A stretch of DNA of 64,000 nt from Miltoncostaea sp050249835 (GTDB taxonomy: Bacteria; Actinomycetota; Thermoleophilia; Miltoncostaeales; Miltoncostaeaceae), in assembly GCA_050249835.1 (NCBI GenBank), contig JBFWPT010000006.1, positions 36,467 to 100,466 on the forward strand, given 5' to 3'. Positions 18,397 through 28,866 of this stretch are shown here, one piece after another. The notes beneath the pieces were generated by a model that was given only the letters and a program-made list of their open reading frames with translations, searched no databases and had not been told where the DNA came from. Position numbers and translations under genes: made by a program. Within the stretch, counting starts at the first letter, position 1, and every line of letters begins with the position of its first letter.

Positions 18397-18864
18397 GTGC
18401 CCGACAGCGAGACCGGCGTCGCCGCGCGGCTCGACGCCGACCTGAAGGACGCGATGCGCGCCGGCGACGCGGTGCGCCGCGACGCCATCCGCCGCGCCCG
18501 GTCGGCGCTCAAGAACGCCGAGATCGAGGCGCGCGGGCCGCTGAGCGACGACGCGGCGGTGAAGGTCCTGCGCGGCATCGTCAAGCAGCACAAGGAGTCG
18601 ATCGAGCAGTTCACGGCCGGTGGCCGTGACGACCTCGTCGCGCAGGAGAGGCGCGAGATGGAGGTCGTCGACGCGTACCTGCCCGCGCAGATGGACGCGG
18701 CGGCCATCGAGGCCGTCGTCACCGAGGTGATCGCGGCCGAGGGGGCCGCCGGACCCGGGGACATGGGCCGCGTGATGAAGGCGGTGATGTCCCGTGTCGG
18801 CGGCCAGGCCGACGGGAAGGAGGTTCGTGTGATCGTGCAACGCGTTCTGGGAGGAGACCGATGA
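18397..18864 (+). CDS. GatB/YqeY-domain protein
   Basis: 155-residue all-helical YqeY protein (LDADLKDAMRAGDAVRRDAI at the start, EVVDAYLPAQMDAA in the middle, GPGDMGRVMKAVM late). The fold matches the tRNA-binding tail of GatB, the amidotransferase subunit that makes Gln-tRNA or Asn-tRNA. Free-standing YqeY proteins are widespread, with a suspected but unproven tRNA role. Overlaps the next gene by 4 bases. Confidence 0.9.
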   Translation: MPDSETGVAARLDADLKDAMRAGDAVRRDAIRRARSALKNAEIEARGPLSDDAAVKVLRGIVKQHKESIEQFTAGGRDDLVAQERREMEVVDAYLPAQMDAAAIEAVVTEVIAAEGAAGPGDMGRVMKAVMSRVGGQADGKEVRVIVQRVLGGDR

Positions 18865-19220
18865 GCACCACTCCCCCGCCGGGCCCCGGCGGCCCGCCCC
18901 CCGAGGGCGTCGAGCCGGCCTCCGCCGTCGGCGGCGGCACCCACTCCCCGTCGGACGCGATGACGCGCTACGACAAGGAGAAGGACGCCTACCACTGCTC
19001 CTACGGCATCCCGAGCCCGGCGCTCGCCGTGCTCGACCCCGAGCGGGAGCTGATCGTCCGGGTGGACCGCCACTCGTTCCGGGTCGTCGGGTTCTCGATC
19101 CCGAACTTCACCGAGTGGCACGCCAAGAACGCCGACGATGAGGGGAACTTCAACGTCGACCTCCCGGAGGTCTGGCCGATGGAGCAGACGGACACGAGGC
19201 ACGCCGGCCCGTCCTGGTGA
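18861..19220 (+). CDS. Small protein with DUF2283-like core
   Basis: 119 residues. A Pro/Gly-rich N-terminus is followed by a beta-rich core (RYDKEKDAYHC, LDPERELIVRVDRHSFRVVG) that resembles DUF2283-type domains. ATG overlaps the yqeY stop (ATGA) and its stop overlaps the DUF427 start, so all three are one unit. Function unknown. Confidence 0.7.
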   Translation: MSTTPPPGPGGPPPEGVEPASAVGGGTHSPSDAMTRYDKEKDAYHCSYGIPSPALAVLDPERELIVRVDRHSFRVVGFSIPNFTEWHAKNADDEGNFNVDLPEVWPMEQTDTRHAGPSW

Positions 19221-19702
19221 CGGCGGACGCGGGGCCGGGGCGGGAGTCCGTCTGGGACTACCCCCGGCCCCCGCGCGTCGCGCAGGACGCGCGGCGGGTG
19301 ACCGTGACCCTGGGCGGCGTGCTCGTCGCCGACACCACCCGGGCCCTGCGGGTGCTCGAGACGAGCCACCCGCCCACCTTCTACCTGCCGCGCGCCGACT
19401 TCGCGCCGGGCGCCCTGCGCCGGGCGGAGGGCTCCTCGTTCTGCGAGTGGAAGGGCCACGCCGCATACCTCGACGTGGTCGGGGGCGACGTCGTCGCGGG
19501 CCGCGCGGCCTGGTTCTATCCCGACCCGGTTCCGGCCTTCGCGGAGCTGCGCGACCACGTCGCCCTCTACCCGGGCGCGATGGACGCCTGCCACGTCGCC
19601 GGCGAACGGGTGCGGGCGCAGGAGGGCGGCTTCTACGGCGGCTGGATCACGGACGAGATCGCCGGGCCGTTCAAGGGCGGGCCGGGCACCAGCGGCTGGT
19701 AG
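19217..19702 (+). CDS. DUF427-family protein
   Basis: 161 residues with the DUF427 signature: VWDYPRPPR, a YLPRAD segment, FCEWKGHAAYLDV, AAWFYPDP and the late segment EGGFYGGWIT. A small beta-barrel-like domain of unknown biochemical role, widely found in actinobacteria. GTG start overlaps the previous stop (GTGA). Confidence 0.88.
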   Translation: MTADAGPGRESVWDYPRPPRVAQDARRVTVTLGGVLVADTTRALRVLETSHPPTFYLPRADFAPGALRRAEGSSFCEWKGHAAYLDVVGGDVVAGRAAWFYPDPVPAFAELRDHVALYPGAMDACHVAGERVRAQEGGFYGGWITDEIAGPFKGGPGTSGW

Positions 19703-19705
19703 TGA

Positions 19706-21289
19706 TCAGCGCAGGCGCAGGACCCGCGGCGCGCCGCGGGCCGGGATGATGACGCGGTAGGAGACGGCGCGGGGCCTCACCCCGGCCCGCGCCGGGGCCG
19801 TGACCCGCACGACGAGGGTGCGGGCGGAGAGGCGCACGACGGCGCGCCCGCCGCGCACGGCCACGCGGCGCCCGGCGACGCGCACCACGGCGCGCGGCGC
19901 GAGGCGCGAGAGGCGCAGGGTGAGCCGCCCGGCCCGGCGATCGAGGCGGGCGGCGAGCCCGCTCGCGGCCGCGGGGGTCGTGGCCGTCCGGGCCGCGGGC
20001 GCCGCGGGCGCGACCGGGGCCGCGGGGGCCGCCGGCGGGGCGGGCTGCGGCGCCGGGTCACCGGGCGTCGCGGGCGCGGAGGGCGCCGGGGCGACGGGGA
20101 TCGGTGTCACGGCCGTGGGGGGCTTCGGCATGACGCCGAGCGCCGGCAGGGCCGCGATCGCGGCCGCCACGTCCGGGCGCGGCCCGATGAGGCCGTCCAC
20201 GCCGGCCGACACCTGAGGGGTGCCCGTGGCGACCAGCAGGTCCCGGACCTCGGCGGGGGTCAGCGGGGTGCCGTCGCGCGCGATCTCCGCGGACTGCACC
20301 GCGGCGGCCGCGGCCGCGATCGTGGCCGCGGCGCTGGAGGTGCCGTCGAAGCACGCGGTGTAGGCGAGGTCGCCGCTCGCGCTCCACGGCGCGTCGCCGT
20401 ACCCGGCCGTCACCACCCCGGCGCCGAAGCCCTGCAGGTCGACGCGGGCGCCGTGGTTCGAGACCGGCACCCGGCGCAGGTCCTCGGTGCCGGTCTGGTC
20501 GCGCCCGGCGCCGCCGGCCCCCACGATGATCGCGCCCGAGTGATCCTTGTGCGTCGCCGACGCCAGCCACGGGCGCGTCGGGTACGGGTCCGGCAGGGCC
20601 GCCAGGTCCACGGCCCCGTTCCCCGCGGGCTCCACCACGACGATGCCCCGGTCCACGGCCGCGCGGATGGCCGAGCGCGCGAGGTCGTAGTGCTCGATCG
20701 GCACGAACGGCCACGATCCGTCCCTGCCGAGGCCCGCCTGCAGCTCGATCAGCAGGACGTCGCCGGGGCCGAGGTCCTTCGCCGCCGCCGTGATCGTGTC
20801 CCAGGGCGCGTACGCGGCGCGCGGCAGCACCGGCTGGTGCATCACGAGCTCCGCCTCCGGCACCAGCCCGCTCACGCCCATGCCGTCCTCGGCCCCGCCG
20901 AGCAGGGCGAGGACGGCGGTGCCGTGGTCGCGGTAGTCGAAGAGCATCCCCGTGGTGGCCGCGGCGGCGAGCTTCCGGGGCGCCAGCTCGGCGTGCCCGG
21001 CGCGCCACTCGTACTCGACGTCGGCGATCGTCACGCCGAGCCCCCGGTGCTCCGGGGTGAAGCCGAGGGCGTCGCGGTAGTCCTGCAGGCCGCTCAGGTC
21101 GGGCGCGACGAGCGCGTCCGCGAAGGCCGGGAAGCCGGCGTCCGGGGCCACCCTGCAGGTGGAGGCGGGCGGCGGCGCGGGGACGATCTCCTCCCCGCCG
21201 GGGGCGGGCGCGGACGCGGCCGCCGCGCCCGCGAGGACGCAGGCGGCGAGCAGCGCGGCCAGCAGGGCCGGGAGATGACCGGGACGCAC
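19706..21289 (-). CDS. Secreted subtilisin-like (S8) serine protease
   Basis: About 527 residues. A signal peptide (1-25) is followed by a subtilase domain with catalytic Asp in IADVEYEW, His in YRDHGTAVLALL and Ser in FDGTSSAAATIA, plus oxyanion Asn in PAGNGAV. After residue 395 there is a Pro/Ala linker and a basic beta-rich C-terminal module (RLTLRLSRLAPRAVVRVAGR) that may anchor or guide export. GTG 21289 is chosen because it begins the hydrophobic signal sequence; the open frame upstream only shadows the thyX gene. Confidence 0.88.
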   Translation of the reverse strand: MRPGHLPALLAALLAACVLAGAAAASAPAPGGEEIVPAPPPASTCRVAPDAGFPAFADALVAPDLSGLQDYRDALGFTPEHRGLGVTIADVEYEWRAGHAELAPRKLAAAATTGMLFDYRDHGTAVLALLGGAEDGMGVSGLVPEAELVMHQPVLPRAAYAPWDTITAAAKDLGPGDVLLIELQAGLGRDGSWPFVPIEHYDLARSAIRAAVDRGIVVVEPAGNGAVDLAALPDPYPTRPWLASATHKDHSGAIIVGAGGAGRDQTGTEDLRRVPVSNHGARVDLQGFGAGVVTAGYGDAPWSASGDLAYTACFDGTSSAAATIAAAAAAVQSAEIARDGTPLTPAEVRDLLVATGTPQVSAGVDGLIGPRPDVAAAIAALPALGVMPKPPTAVTPIPVAPAPSAPATPGDPAPQPAPPAAPAAPVAPAAPAARTATTPAAASGLAARLDRRAGRLTLRLSRLAPRAVVRVAGRRVAVRGGRAVVRLSARTLVVRVTAPARAGVRPRAVSYRVIIPARGAPRVLRLR

Positions 21290-21316
21290 CCCTCTAGGAT
21301 TGCGCGGCCCGGCCCC

Positions 21317-22936
<1,620 letters not shown>

Positions 22937-22942
22937 GCGCGG

Positions 22943-24871
22943 CTACCTCCGGCGGAGCGGCACCGTCCGGGCGATCGTGCGGCCCCGGGCCGGGTCCAGC
23001 TCGACCCGCACCCGCACCTGGCGCCGGGCCGTCATGAGCTGGCGGGCCCGCGGGGTGAGGGCGATGCGCAGCACGGCGCGGCGGCCCGCGGCCACGGAGT
23101 AGCGCCGGGGCGCGACCACGGTGATGCGCGCGGCCTTGCGGCGGCCCACCTTCACCTTCCCCGCCGTCCGGATGCGGAGCACGCCGCGGCAGGCCGTCGT
23201 GCGGCCCTGACAGCTCACGGTCACGGCCACCCGGTTGCGGGTCACCAGCAGGCGCGAGCCGGCGAGGCGGCCCGGGGTGACGAGCGGGACCGGCGCCGGC
23301 GGGGCCGGGACCACCGGCTGCGCCGGCGGGGCCGGCGGGGCCGGGGACGCCGCGGTGGCGACGGCGATGGCCGGCGTGTCGAGGTTGGCGTCGATCGCGT
23401 AGCGGCCGGCCGAGCCCGCGGGCGGCGCGCCGCGGCCGGCGTTGGACCAGACGATGCCGCCGTCGTCGATCGCGACCGCGCCGGTCACGCAGTCCAGCGC
23501 CGCCGGGTTCGCGCCCGTGCCGAGGCGCAGCACGACGCTGCCGTAGGGCGAGGCCGTGAAGGTCGTGCCGGCGACGGGGCCCGCCGGTCCACCGGACGCC
23601 GGGCCGGTCACGGTGATCGGCGCGGTGGATGCCGGCGGGGCCAGGGTCACGACCACCGGGCCCGCGCCGGTCGGCGTCCACGTCGTCGGCGGGAGGTCGA
23701 AGGCGATCTCGGCCGCCTGCCAGGGGCTCGACGACGTCACCGGCATCGCCGCCGGCTGGGGCGTCCAGGACCCGGTGACCTGCAGGGTCCGGGTGCCCTC
23801 CGCCGTGTTGGCCGCGGCCAGGGTCACCCAGGCGGAGACCGGGTAGGTCGCGCCCGGCGCCACGAGCGCGCCGCCGCCGTCCGGGAAGCGCCCGAGCGTC
23901 GCCACGGTCCCCGGTGACAGGGTCGTCGTGAGGCGGCCGGCCGGCAGCGTCCAAGTCGCGCCGGGCGTGAACGTCGCGGCGGCGCCGGGCGCGCTCACGA
24001 CAGCGCGCAGCGGGTCGAGCTCGCGGTTCTGGCCGCCCGGGAAGTCGGCCTGGAGGCCGACGCGCTGGCGGCCGGCGTCGTTGAGGCAGAGCAGGTTCTG
24101 GGGGCCGGCGGCGGTCGCGGCGACGGCGGGCGCCTGCGGCGCGAACCCGTCACCGGAGAAGTCGAACTCGATGCCCGTCGTCGCGCCCGGCTGGCAGTCG
24201 AGGTAGAGGCTCGGCGACGGCACCACCGGGGAACTCGTGAAGGTGAGCTGGATCGCGGCGCTCCCGGTGAGGGCGCGCGGGGCGTCGCCCGGCCCCACCG
24301 GCAGGACCGGCAGCGTGCCCGGGCCGGCCTGGGAGATCGCGACGTCGCCGCCCACCGCGAGCCAGTCGAACTGGGGGAGCACCGGGGCGGAGTACGACCA
24401 CGGCGTCGCGCCGATGAAGTCCCCGGACGACGGGTCGGCGTCGATCGTCGTGGTCGCGGAGATCGTCACCGGCCCGACCACCCGGGTGCGCTCCTTGGTG
24501 TTGGTCGCGCGCACCGCGAGCCACACGTCGGCCTGCACCGTGTTCGGCCCCGGCTTCAGCAGCCCGAGCCCGTACCCGAACCGGGCGAGGTAGTCCGGGA
24601 GGTCCACGTCGAAGGTCCCCGTCGCCGAGCGCACCGTGAGCCCCGGGACGACCTCCGTCGGGGACGGGTAACGCGGGTCGGGGAGGATCGAGACGCTGGT
24701 CGTCACCTCGAGCGGCATGTCCCGCCAGAGCCCGTCGATCGAGTAGCGGCAGGCGTTGGGCGTCGTCGCGGTCGCGGCGGCCGCGGGGGCGGCGAGGGCG
24801 AGGCCGGCGGCGATCACCGCGGCGGCGGCGGCCACGAGGGCGAGGAGGCGGGCGGGCAGGGCGGTGATCAC
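22943..24871 (-). CDS. Large secreted beta-rich protein, unknown function
   Basis: 642 residues. A signal peptide (about 1-33) precedes Ser/Thr/Pro/Gly-rich beta-strand sequence with scattered cysteines. A Pro/Ala linker near 510-530 leads to a basic C-terminal module (LLVTRNRVAVTVSCQGR, RRAVLRIALTPRARQL) resembling the ends of other exported proteins in this window. No catalytic motif is seen. Probably an envelope or surface protein. Its ATG region is divergent from the delta-60 repeat gene. Confidence 0.7.
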   Translation of the reverse strand: MITALPARLLALVAAAAAVIAAGLALAAPAAAATATTPNACRYSIDGLWRDMPLEVTTSVSILPDPRYPSPTEVVPGLTVRSATGTFDVDLPDYLARFGYGLGLLKPGPNTVQADVWLAVRATNTKERTRVVGPVTISATTTIDADPSSGDFIGATPWSYSAPVLPQFDWLAVGGDVAISQAGPGTLPVLPVGPGDAPRALTGSAAIQLTFTSSPVVPSPSLYLDCQPGATTGIEFDFSGDGFAPQAPAVAATAAGPQNLLCLNDAGRQRVGLQADFPGGQNRELDPLRAVVSAPGAAATFTPGATWTLPAGRLTTTLSPGTVATLGRFPDGGGALVAPGATYPVSAWVTLAAANTAEGTRTLQVTGSWTPQPAAMPVTSSSPWQAAEIAFDLPPTTWTPTGAGPVVVTLAPPASTAPITVTGPASGGPAGPVAGTTFTASPYGSVVLRLGTGANPAALDCVTGAVAIDDGGIVWSNAGRGAPPAGSAGRYAIDANLDTPAIAVATAASPAPPAPPAQPVVPAPPAPVPLVTPGRLAGSRLLVTRNRVAVTVSCQGRTTACRGVLRIRTAGKVKVGRRKAARITVVAPRRYSVAAGRRAVLRIALTPRARQLMTARRQVRVRVELDPARGRTIARTVPLRRR

Positions 24872-24913
24872 GGCGGCCGGGGCTCCGTTCGGGGCGTCGA
24901 TCGTGGGAATTGC

Positions 24914-24944
24914 TTGACGGCGACCATGGGACTGGTGGTAGCTT
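24914..24944 (+). promoter_or_regulatory. Candidate promoter of the delta-60 repeat gene
   Basis: TTGACG (24914-24919) with TAGCTT (24939-24944) 19 bases downstream, in the divergent intergenic region, 57 bases before the ATG. Confidence 0.4.
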
Positions 24945-24955
24945 GCCGCCGTTTC

Positions 24956-24969
24956 TTAGGCATACCTTA
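24956..24969 (+). promoter_or_regulatory. Possible iron-box-like palindrome
   Basis: TTAGGCATACCTTA, an imperfect dyad matching the TTAGGCnnACCnnA pattern also seen before the siderophore reductase gene. It lies between the promoter and the start codon of the delta-60 gene. Confidence 0.3.
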
Positions 24970-25001
24970 CTCAGAGACCCCACAGGGAGGCTCCCCCACT
25001 C

Positions 25002-26858
25002 ATGAGGTCCATCCGCAGGACCGCGATCGCGGGCGCGCTCGCGGTCGGGATCGGCCTGACCGGCGCCGCGTCGGCGTCCGGCGCCGGTCTCGACGACACG
25101 TTCGGGCTCGACGGGGTCGTCGTGAACCCCCTTTCTGGTGACAGCGATCGTTACCTGAACGCCACCCGCGCGCCGGGCGGCGGCACCTACAACGTCGGCT
25201 ACACGACCGCCTCCGGCACCGACCGGGCGTTCCTGCTGACGAAGGTGGACGCCTCCGGCGAGCTCGACGACGACTTCGGCACCAACGGCGTCGTGACGCT
25301 CAACGTGGTGACCGGCCCGTTCGCCGCCCCGCCCGCCGGCGCCACCCCGAGCGGCTCCGCCGAGGTCGCCCGCGGCGTCGTGGTGCAGCCCGACGGCAAG
25401 ATCGTCGTGGCCGGCCAGGCCGAGACGCCCCCGGCGGCCGGCAAGCCGGACAGCCGCGACATCGACATCTACGTCGCCCGCTTCGAGGCCGACGGCGACC
25501 TCGACGGGACCTTCGGCACGGGCGGCATCACCCGCGTGGACCTCAGCGACGGCGTCACCCCGGTGCCGGCCACGGTCAACACCGACCAGGCGTACGGCCT
25601 GAACGTCCGCCCCGACGGCACCCTCGTGGTGGTCGCGGCCCGCGGCCAGGACACCGCCGCGCCGGCCCGCACCGACCGCGACCTCGCGCTCGTGCAGCTC
25701 ACCCCCGGCGGCGTCCTCGACCCGGCCTTCACCGGCCAGGGCGGCGGCACCGGCGTGGCCATCGCGCCGACGCCGGGCCTCAACGAGAACCCGCGCCAGG
25801 CCCACATCAACGCGGACGGCTCGGCCGTCGCCGTCGGCTACGGCTCCGTGAGCGGCGGGCCGGTGCGCCCGTACATCGCCAAGTTCGGCGCGACGGGCAC
25901 CCTGGACGCCTCCTTCGGCACCGGCGGCATCGCCACCGGCGACGTCGGCGGCCCCGCCCCGGGGTTCGCCGAGGCCTACGAGATCGCCCCGCACAACGGC
26001 GGGTACGTCCTCACCGGCTACGGCAGCCGCTCGACCACCCCGGCCAACGGCATCGACGTCGTCGTGTACCGCTTCAGCGGCACCGGCCAGTACGACACCA
26101 GCTTCGGCCAGAACGGCCTGGTGACCTACAACCGGGTCAACGGCGCCGACCGCGGCCGCGACATGACCATCCTGCGCGACGGCCGCATCGTGGTCGTGGG
26201 CTCCTCCGCCACGGCGGACGCGACGCCGAACCTGGACGGCCTCGTGCTCGTCCTCAACGCCGACGGGACGCCGGACACCTCCGTCAGCCCGACCGGCGCG
26301 ATCGTGAAGGACCTCGGCGGCCAGAACGACGCCTTCTTCGGCGTCACGACGGTCTCCAACGGCACGAAGGTCGTGGCCGCCGGCTACCGCGGCGGCGCGA
26401 CCGCCGCCGGCGACGAGTCCGTGCTGGTCCGCGTGGACCTGCCGACCCCGCCCCCGGCCGCCGCCGCCCCGGCGCCGGCCTCACCGGCGCCGCCGGCCAC
26501 CCCGGCGCCGGTGGTGAAGGCGCCGACGGCCGCCCCGCGGCCGAAGCTCGCCACGCTCGTGCGCGGCGGCAAGGTGTACCTGCGGATCACCGCGACCCTG
26601 CCGAAGACGGTCGCCGGCCGCACCCTCGTGGTGCAGCGCCGGATCAAGACCCGCAACCTCACCGTCACCACCCTGAAGGTGCCGGCGAGCGGGAAGGTCT
26701 CCAAGCTGGTCCGGCTCCGGCCCGGCACCCGCTCGGGCGCCCTCGGCGTCCGCGCCACCAAGTCGATCCGCATCCGCGCCACGCTGACCGGCACGGCCAC
26801 CGCCCGCCCGGCCTCGAGCGCCTTCCGCACCGTGAAGGTCGCCACCGTGCGCCGGTAG
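25002..26858 (+). CDS. Secreted delta-60 repeat (DUF5122) protein
   Basis: 618 residues. A signal peptide is followed by about seven delta-60 repeats of LDxxFGxxGxV type (LDDTFGLDGVV, LDDDFGTNGVV, LDGTFGTGGIT, LDASFGTGGIA, YDTSFGQNGLV), each with a DGKIVVAGQ-like strand, likely a beta-propeller. A Pro/Ala linker (about 485-505) precedes a basic beta-rich C-terminal module (KLATLVRGGKVYLRITATL). GGGAGG lies 12 bases upstream of the ATG. A 15-bp hairpin follows. Presumably extracellular binding or adhesion. Confidence 0.87.
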   Translation: MRSIRRTAIAGALAVGIGLTGAASASGAGLDDTFGLDGVVVNPLSGDSDRYLNATRAPGGGTYNVGYTTASGTDRAFLLTKVDASGELDDDFGTNGVVTLNVVTGPFAAPPAGATPSGSAEVARGVVVQPDGKIVVAGQAETPPAAGKPDSRDIDIYVARFEADGDLDGTFGTGGITRVDLSDGVTPVPATVNTDQAYGLNVRPDGTLVVVAARGQDTAAPARTDRDLALVQLTPGGVLDPAFTGQGGGTGVAIAPTPGLNENPRQAHINADGSAVAVGYGSVSGGPVRPYIAKFGATGTLDASFGTGGIATGDVGGPAPGFAEAYEIAPHNGGYVLTGYGSRSTTPANGIDVVVYRFSGTGQYDTSFGQNGLVTYNRVNGADRGRDMTILRDGRIVVVGSSATADATPNLDGLVLVLNADGTPDTSVSPTGAIVKDLGGQNDAFFGVTTVSNGTKVVAAGYRGGATAAGDESVLVRVDLPTPPPAAAAPAPASPAPPATPAPVVKAPTAAPRPKLATLVRGGKVYLRITATLPKTVAGRTLVVQRRIKTRNLTVTTLKVPASGKVSKLVRLRPGTRSGALGVRATKSIRIRATLTGTATARPASSAFRTVKVATVRR

Positions 26859-26873
26859 CACCACCCGCCGCGG

Positions 26874-26906
26874 ACCGGCCGGCGCCCCCCCGGGGCGCCG
26901 GCCGGT
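26874..26906 (+). terminator. Strong hairpin terminator
   Basis: 15-bp perfect stem (ACCGGCCGGCGCCCC, 26874-26888, with 26892-26906) and a CCC loop after the delta-60 gene. Confidence 0.8.
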
Positions 26907-26937
26907 ACCGGCACGGTCCGCCGCCCGGCCCATCCAC

Positions 26938-26943
26938 TACGCT
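26938..26943 (+). promoter_or_regulatory. -10 element of DUF1385 gene, leaderless type
   Basis: TACGCT ends 7 bases before the ATG at 26951. Confidence 0.4.
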
Positions 26944-26950
26944 GGGCCCG

Positions 26951-27775
26951 ATGGGTGAGCAGCAGCAGAAGCGCGCCAACCGCCTCGGCGGCATGGCCCT
27001 CGCCAACGGGCTGCTGGTGCACGGGCCATCCCACTGGGCCGCCGCCGTCCGCGACGCCGACGGCCGCCTCGTGGTCGCGTCCGGCCGCAAGCAGCTCTTC
27101 CGGGCCGGGAAGCTCACCGACCTGCCCCTCGCGCGGGGCCTCGTGCGGCTGGGCGAGGCGTTCGCCGTCCTTCCCGCCGTCCGGCGCGGCCTGCCGCAGG
27201 CCCGCTTCGCGATGGAGGACCGTTCGACGCTCGGCATCGCCCTCGGCGCCACCGCCGTCGCCGCCATCGCCCGCCGCCGCCTCCGCTCCGTGCTCGCGCA
27301 GGAGACCGTCGGCGCGGTCGCCGGGCTCGCGCCGGCCATGCTCACGCTGCGCGGGTCGCAGGCCGCCGTGTGGCACGCCGTGGAGCACAAGAGCATCGCG
27401 GCCTACGAGGCCGGCGGCGAGGAGGAGGTCGCGCACGCCGGCGCGCACGCCAAGGAGCACGACCGCTGCGGCTCCAACCTGATCCTGCCGCTGCTCGTGG
27501 CGAGCGTGGCGGGCAACACGGTGTCCCGGAAGCTGGTGCCGCGGCGCTCCGTCGCCGTGCGCGCCGCCGTCTCGGCCCTCTCGATCGGCGCGGCCGTCGA
27601 GGTGTTCTCGTTCTCGGCCCGCCGCCCCGAGCACCCCGTGTCGCGCCTGGTGCACGGCGTGGGCCACGCGATGCAGGCCGGCTTCGCCACCCGCGAGCCG
27701 AGCCCCGGCGACCTGCTGGTGGGGCGGGCCGCGATGGAGGCCCTGCTGCGAGCCGAGGCCGCCGGGACCACCTGA
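26951..27775 (+). CDS. DUF1385-family membrane protein (YqhQ-like)
   Basis: 274 residues. The core RGSQAAVWHAVEHKSIAAYE followed by HDRCGSNLILPL is the defining conserved region of DUF1385/YqhQ proteins. Several hydrophobic segments (about 97-115, 178-195, 205-222) mark it as a membrane protein. Function is not established; the conserved His/Cys residues suggest a metal site. Starts the unit DUF1385-SRPBCC-YcnI-NAPRTase-Mce, all tightly spaced or overlapping. Confidence 0.85.
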   Translation: MGEQQQKRANRLGGMALANGLLVHGPSHWAAAVRDADGRLVVASGRKQLFRAGKLTDLPLARGLVRLGEAFAVLPAVRRGLPQARFAMEDRSTLGIALGATAVAAIARRRLRSVLAQETVGAVAGLAPAMLTLRGSQAAVWHAVEHKSIAAYEAGGEEEVAHAGAHAKEHDRCGSNLILPLLVASVAGNTVSRKLVPRRSVAVRAAVSALSIGAAVEVFSFSARRPEHPVSRLVHGVGHAMQAGFATREPSPGDLLVGRAAMEALLRAEAAGTT

Positions 27776-27778
27776 CCC

Positions 27779-28204
27779 GTGGCGGTCATGGTGACCGTGG
27801 TCGTCCCGGCGGGGCCCCGCCCGGTCTGGGACCGCTGGACGGGGTTCGCGGGGTGGGCCGACTGGAACCCCCACTGCGTGTCGGCCGCCATCGACGGGCC
27901 GCTCGCGCCGGGCAGCCGCCTGGACCTGCACCTGCGGGCGCCGAGCGGCCGCGACTTCTACACGCGCCCCAAGGTCACCGAGGCGGCGCCGGGGGAGCGG
28001 ATCGCCTGGGAGGCCCGCGGCCTGGGGCTGCGCGCCCGCACGGTGACGACGCTCACCCCCGAGCCGGACGGCACCCGGGTCACGCTGGAGTCGGACGTGG
28101 CCGGCGGGCTGGCCTTCACGTACCGCATCGCGCTGGGCGACAAGGTGCAGGCACTAATGTACGTCGGGATGCTGGACGCCCTGACCGACTCGCTGCGTCC
28201 GTGA
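27779..28204 (+). CDS. SRPBCC/START-like ligand-binding protein
   Basis: 141 residues with the SRPBCC (Bet v 1-like) pattern: PRPVWDRWTGFAGWADWNPH at the start, the central PGERIAWEARG strand and a long C-terminal helix (DKVQALMYVGMLDALTDSL). Such domains bind hydrophobic ligands or act as cyclases. GTG start. Overlaps the next gene by GTGA. Confidence 0.82.
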   Translation: MAVMVTVVVPAGPRPVWDRWTGFAGWADWNPHCVSAAIDGPLAPGSRLDLHLRAPSGRDFYTRPKVTEAAPGERIAWEARGLGLRARTVTTLTPEPDGTRVTLESDVAGGLAFTYRIALGDKVQALMYVGMLDALTDSLRP

Positions 28205-28866
28205 GGGGCGGCCCGGCGGTCCTCGCGGCGCTGGTCGCGCTGCTCGTGGCGGCGGCCACCGCGCACGCGCACGTCGACGTCCTCCCCGCCACCCTGGAGC
28301 AGGGCACGGCGGCCGAGCTCACGGTGCGCGTCCCGAACGAGCGCGACGTACCCACCACCCGGGTGCGCGTCGACGTGCCCCCGCAGGTGACCGTCTACAG
28401 CCTCGGCGAGCCGCCCCCCGGGTGGAGCGTCACCGGGGTGCGGGCGGCCGACGGGCGCATCGGCTCGGTGATCTGGGCCGGCGGCGCGATCCCGCCCGGC
28501 CGGTACGCCGACTTCACGATGCTCGGCACGCCGTTCGACGAGGGCGTCGCCACGTGGCCGGCGCGGCAGACGTACGCCGACGGGCAGGTGAAGCCCTGGA
28601 CCGGGCCGCCCGAGGACGAGGGCGCGGCGCGCACCGAGAGCGGCCCCACCGACCCGGGCCCGGCGGCGCAGACGACCATCGTGGCGGTGGGGAGCGCGCC
28701 GGCGGCGGCGGCGGCCGCCGCGGGCGGCGGGGACGACGACTCGGGCGCCGCGATCTGGCTCGGCGTCATCGCGATCGGGGTCGCGGCCCTCGCCCTGATC
28801 GGCGTCGGCTTCCTGTGGTCGTCCCGCCCGGCGCGCCTGCCGGAGGACGAGGAGGGCGGCGCGTGA
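28201..28866 (+). CDS. YcnI-like (DUF1775) copper-associated exported protein
   Basis: 221 residues. The signal peptide is cleaved just before HVDVLPA, which exposes a His at or near the mature N-terminus. A DUF1775 beta-sandwich follows (TAAELTVRVPNERDVPTTRV, PPGWSVTG), then a Gly/Asp linker and one C-terminal membrane helix (LGVIAIGVAALALIGVGFLW). YcnI proteins bind copper through an N-terminal histidine and help in copper trafficking. GTG start within the previous stop; stop overlaps the next start. Confidence 0.85.
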   Translation: MRGGPAVLAALVALLVAAATAHAHVDVLPATLEQGTAAELTVRVPNERDVPTTRVRVDVPPQVTVYSLGEPPPGWSVTGVRAADGRIGSVIWAGGAIPPGRYADFTMLGTPFDEGVATWPARQTYADGQVKPWTGPPEDEGAARTESGPTDPGPAAQTTIVAVGSAPAAAAAAAGGGDDDSGAAIWLGVIAIGVAALALIGVGFLWSSRPARLPEDEEGGA

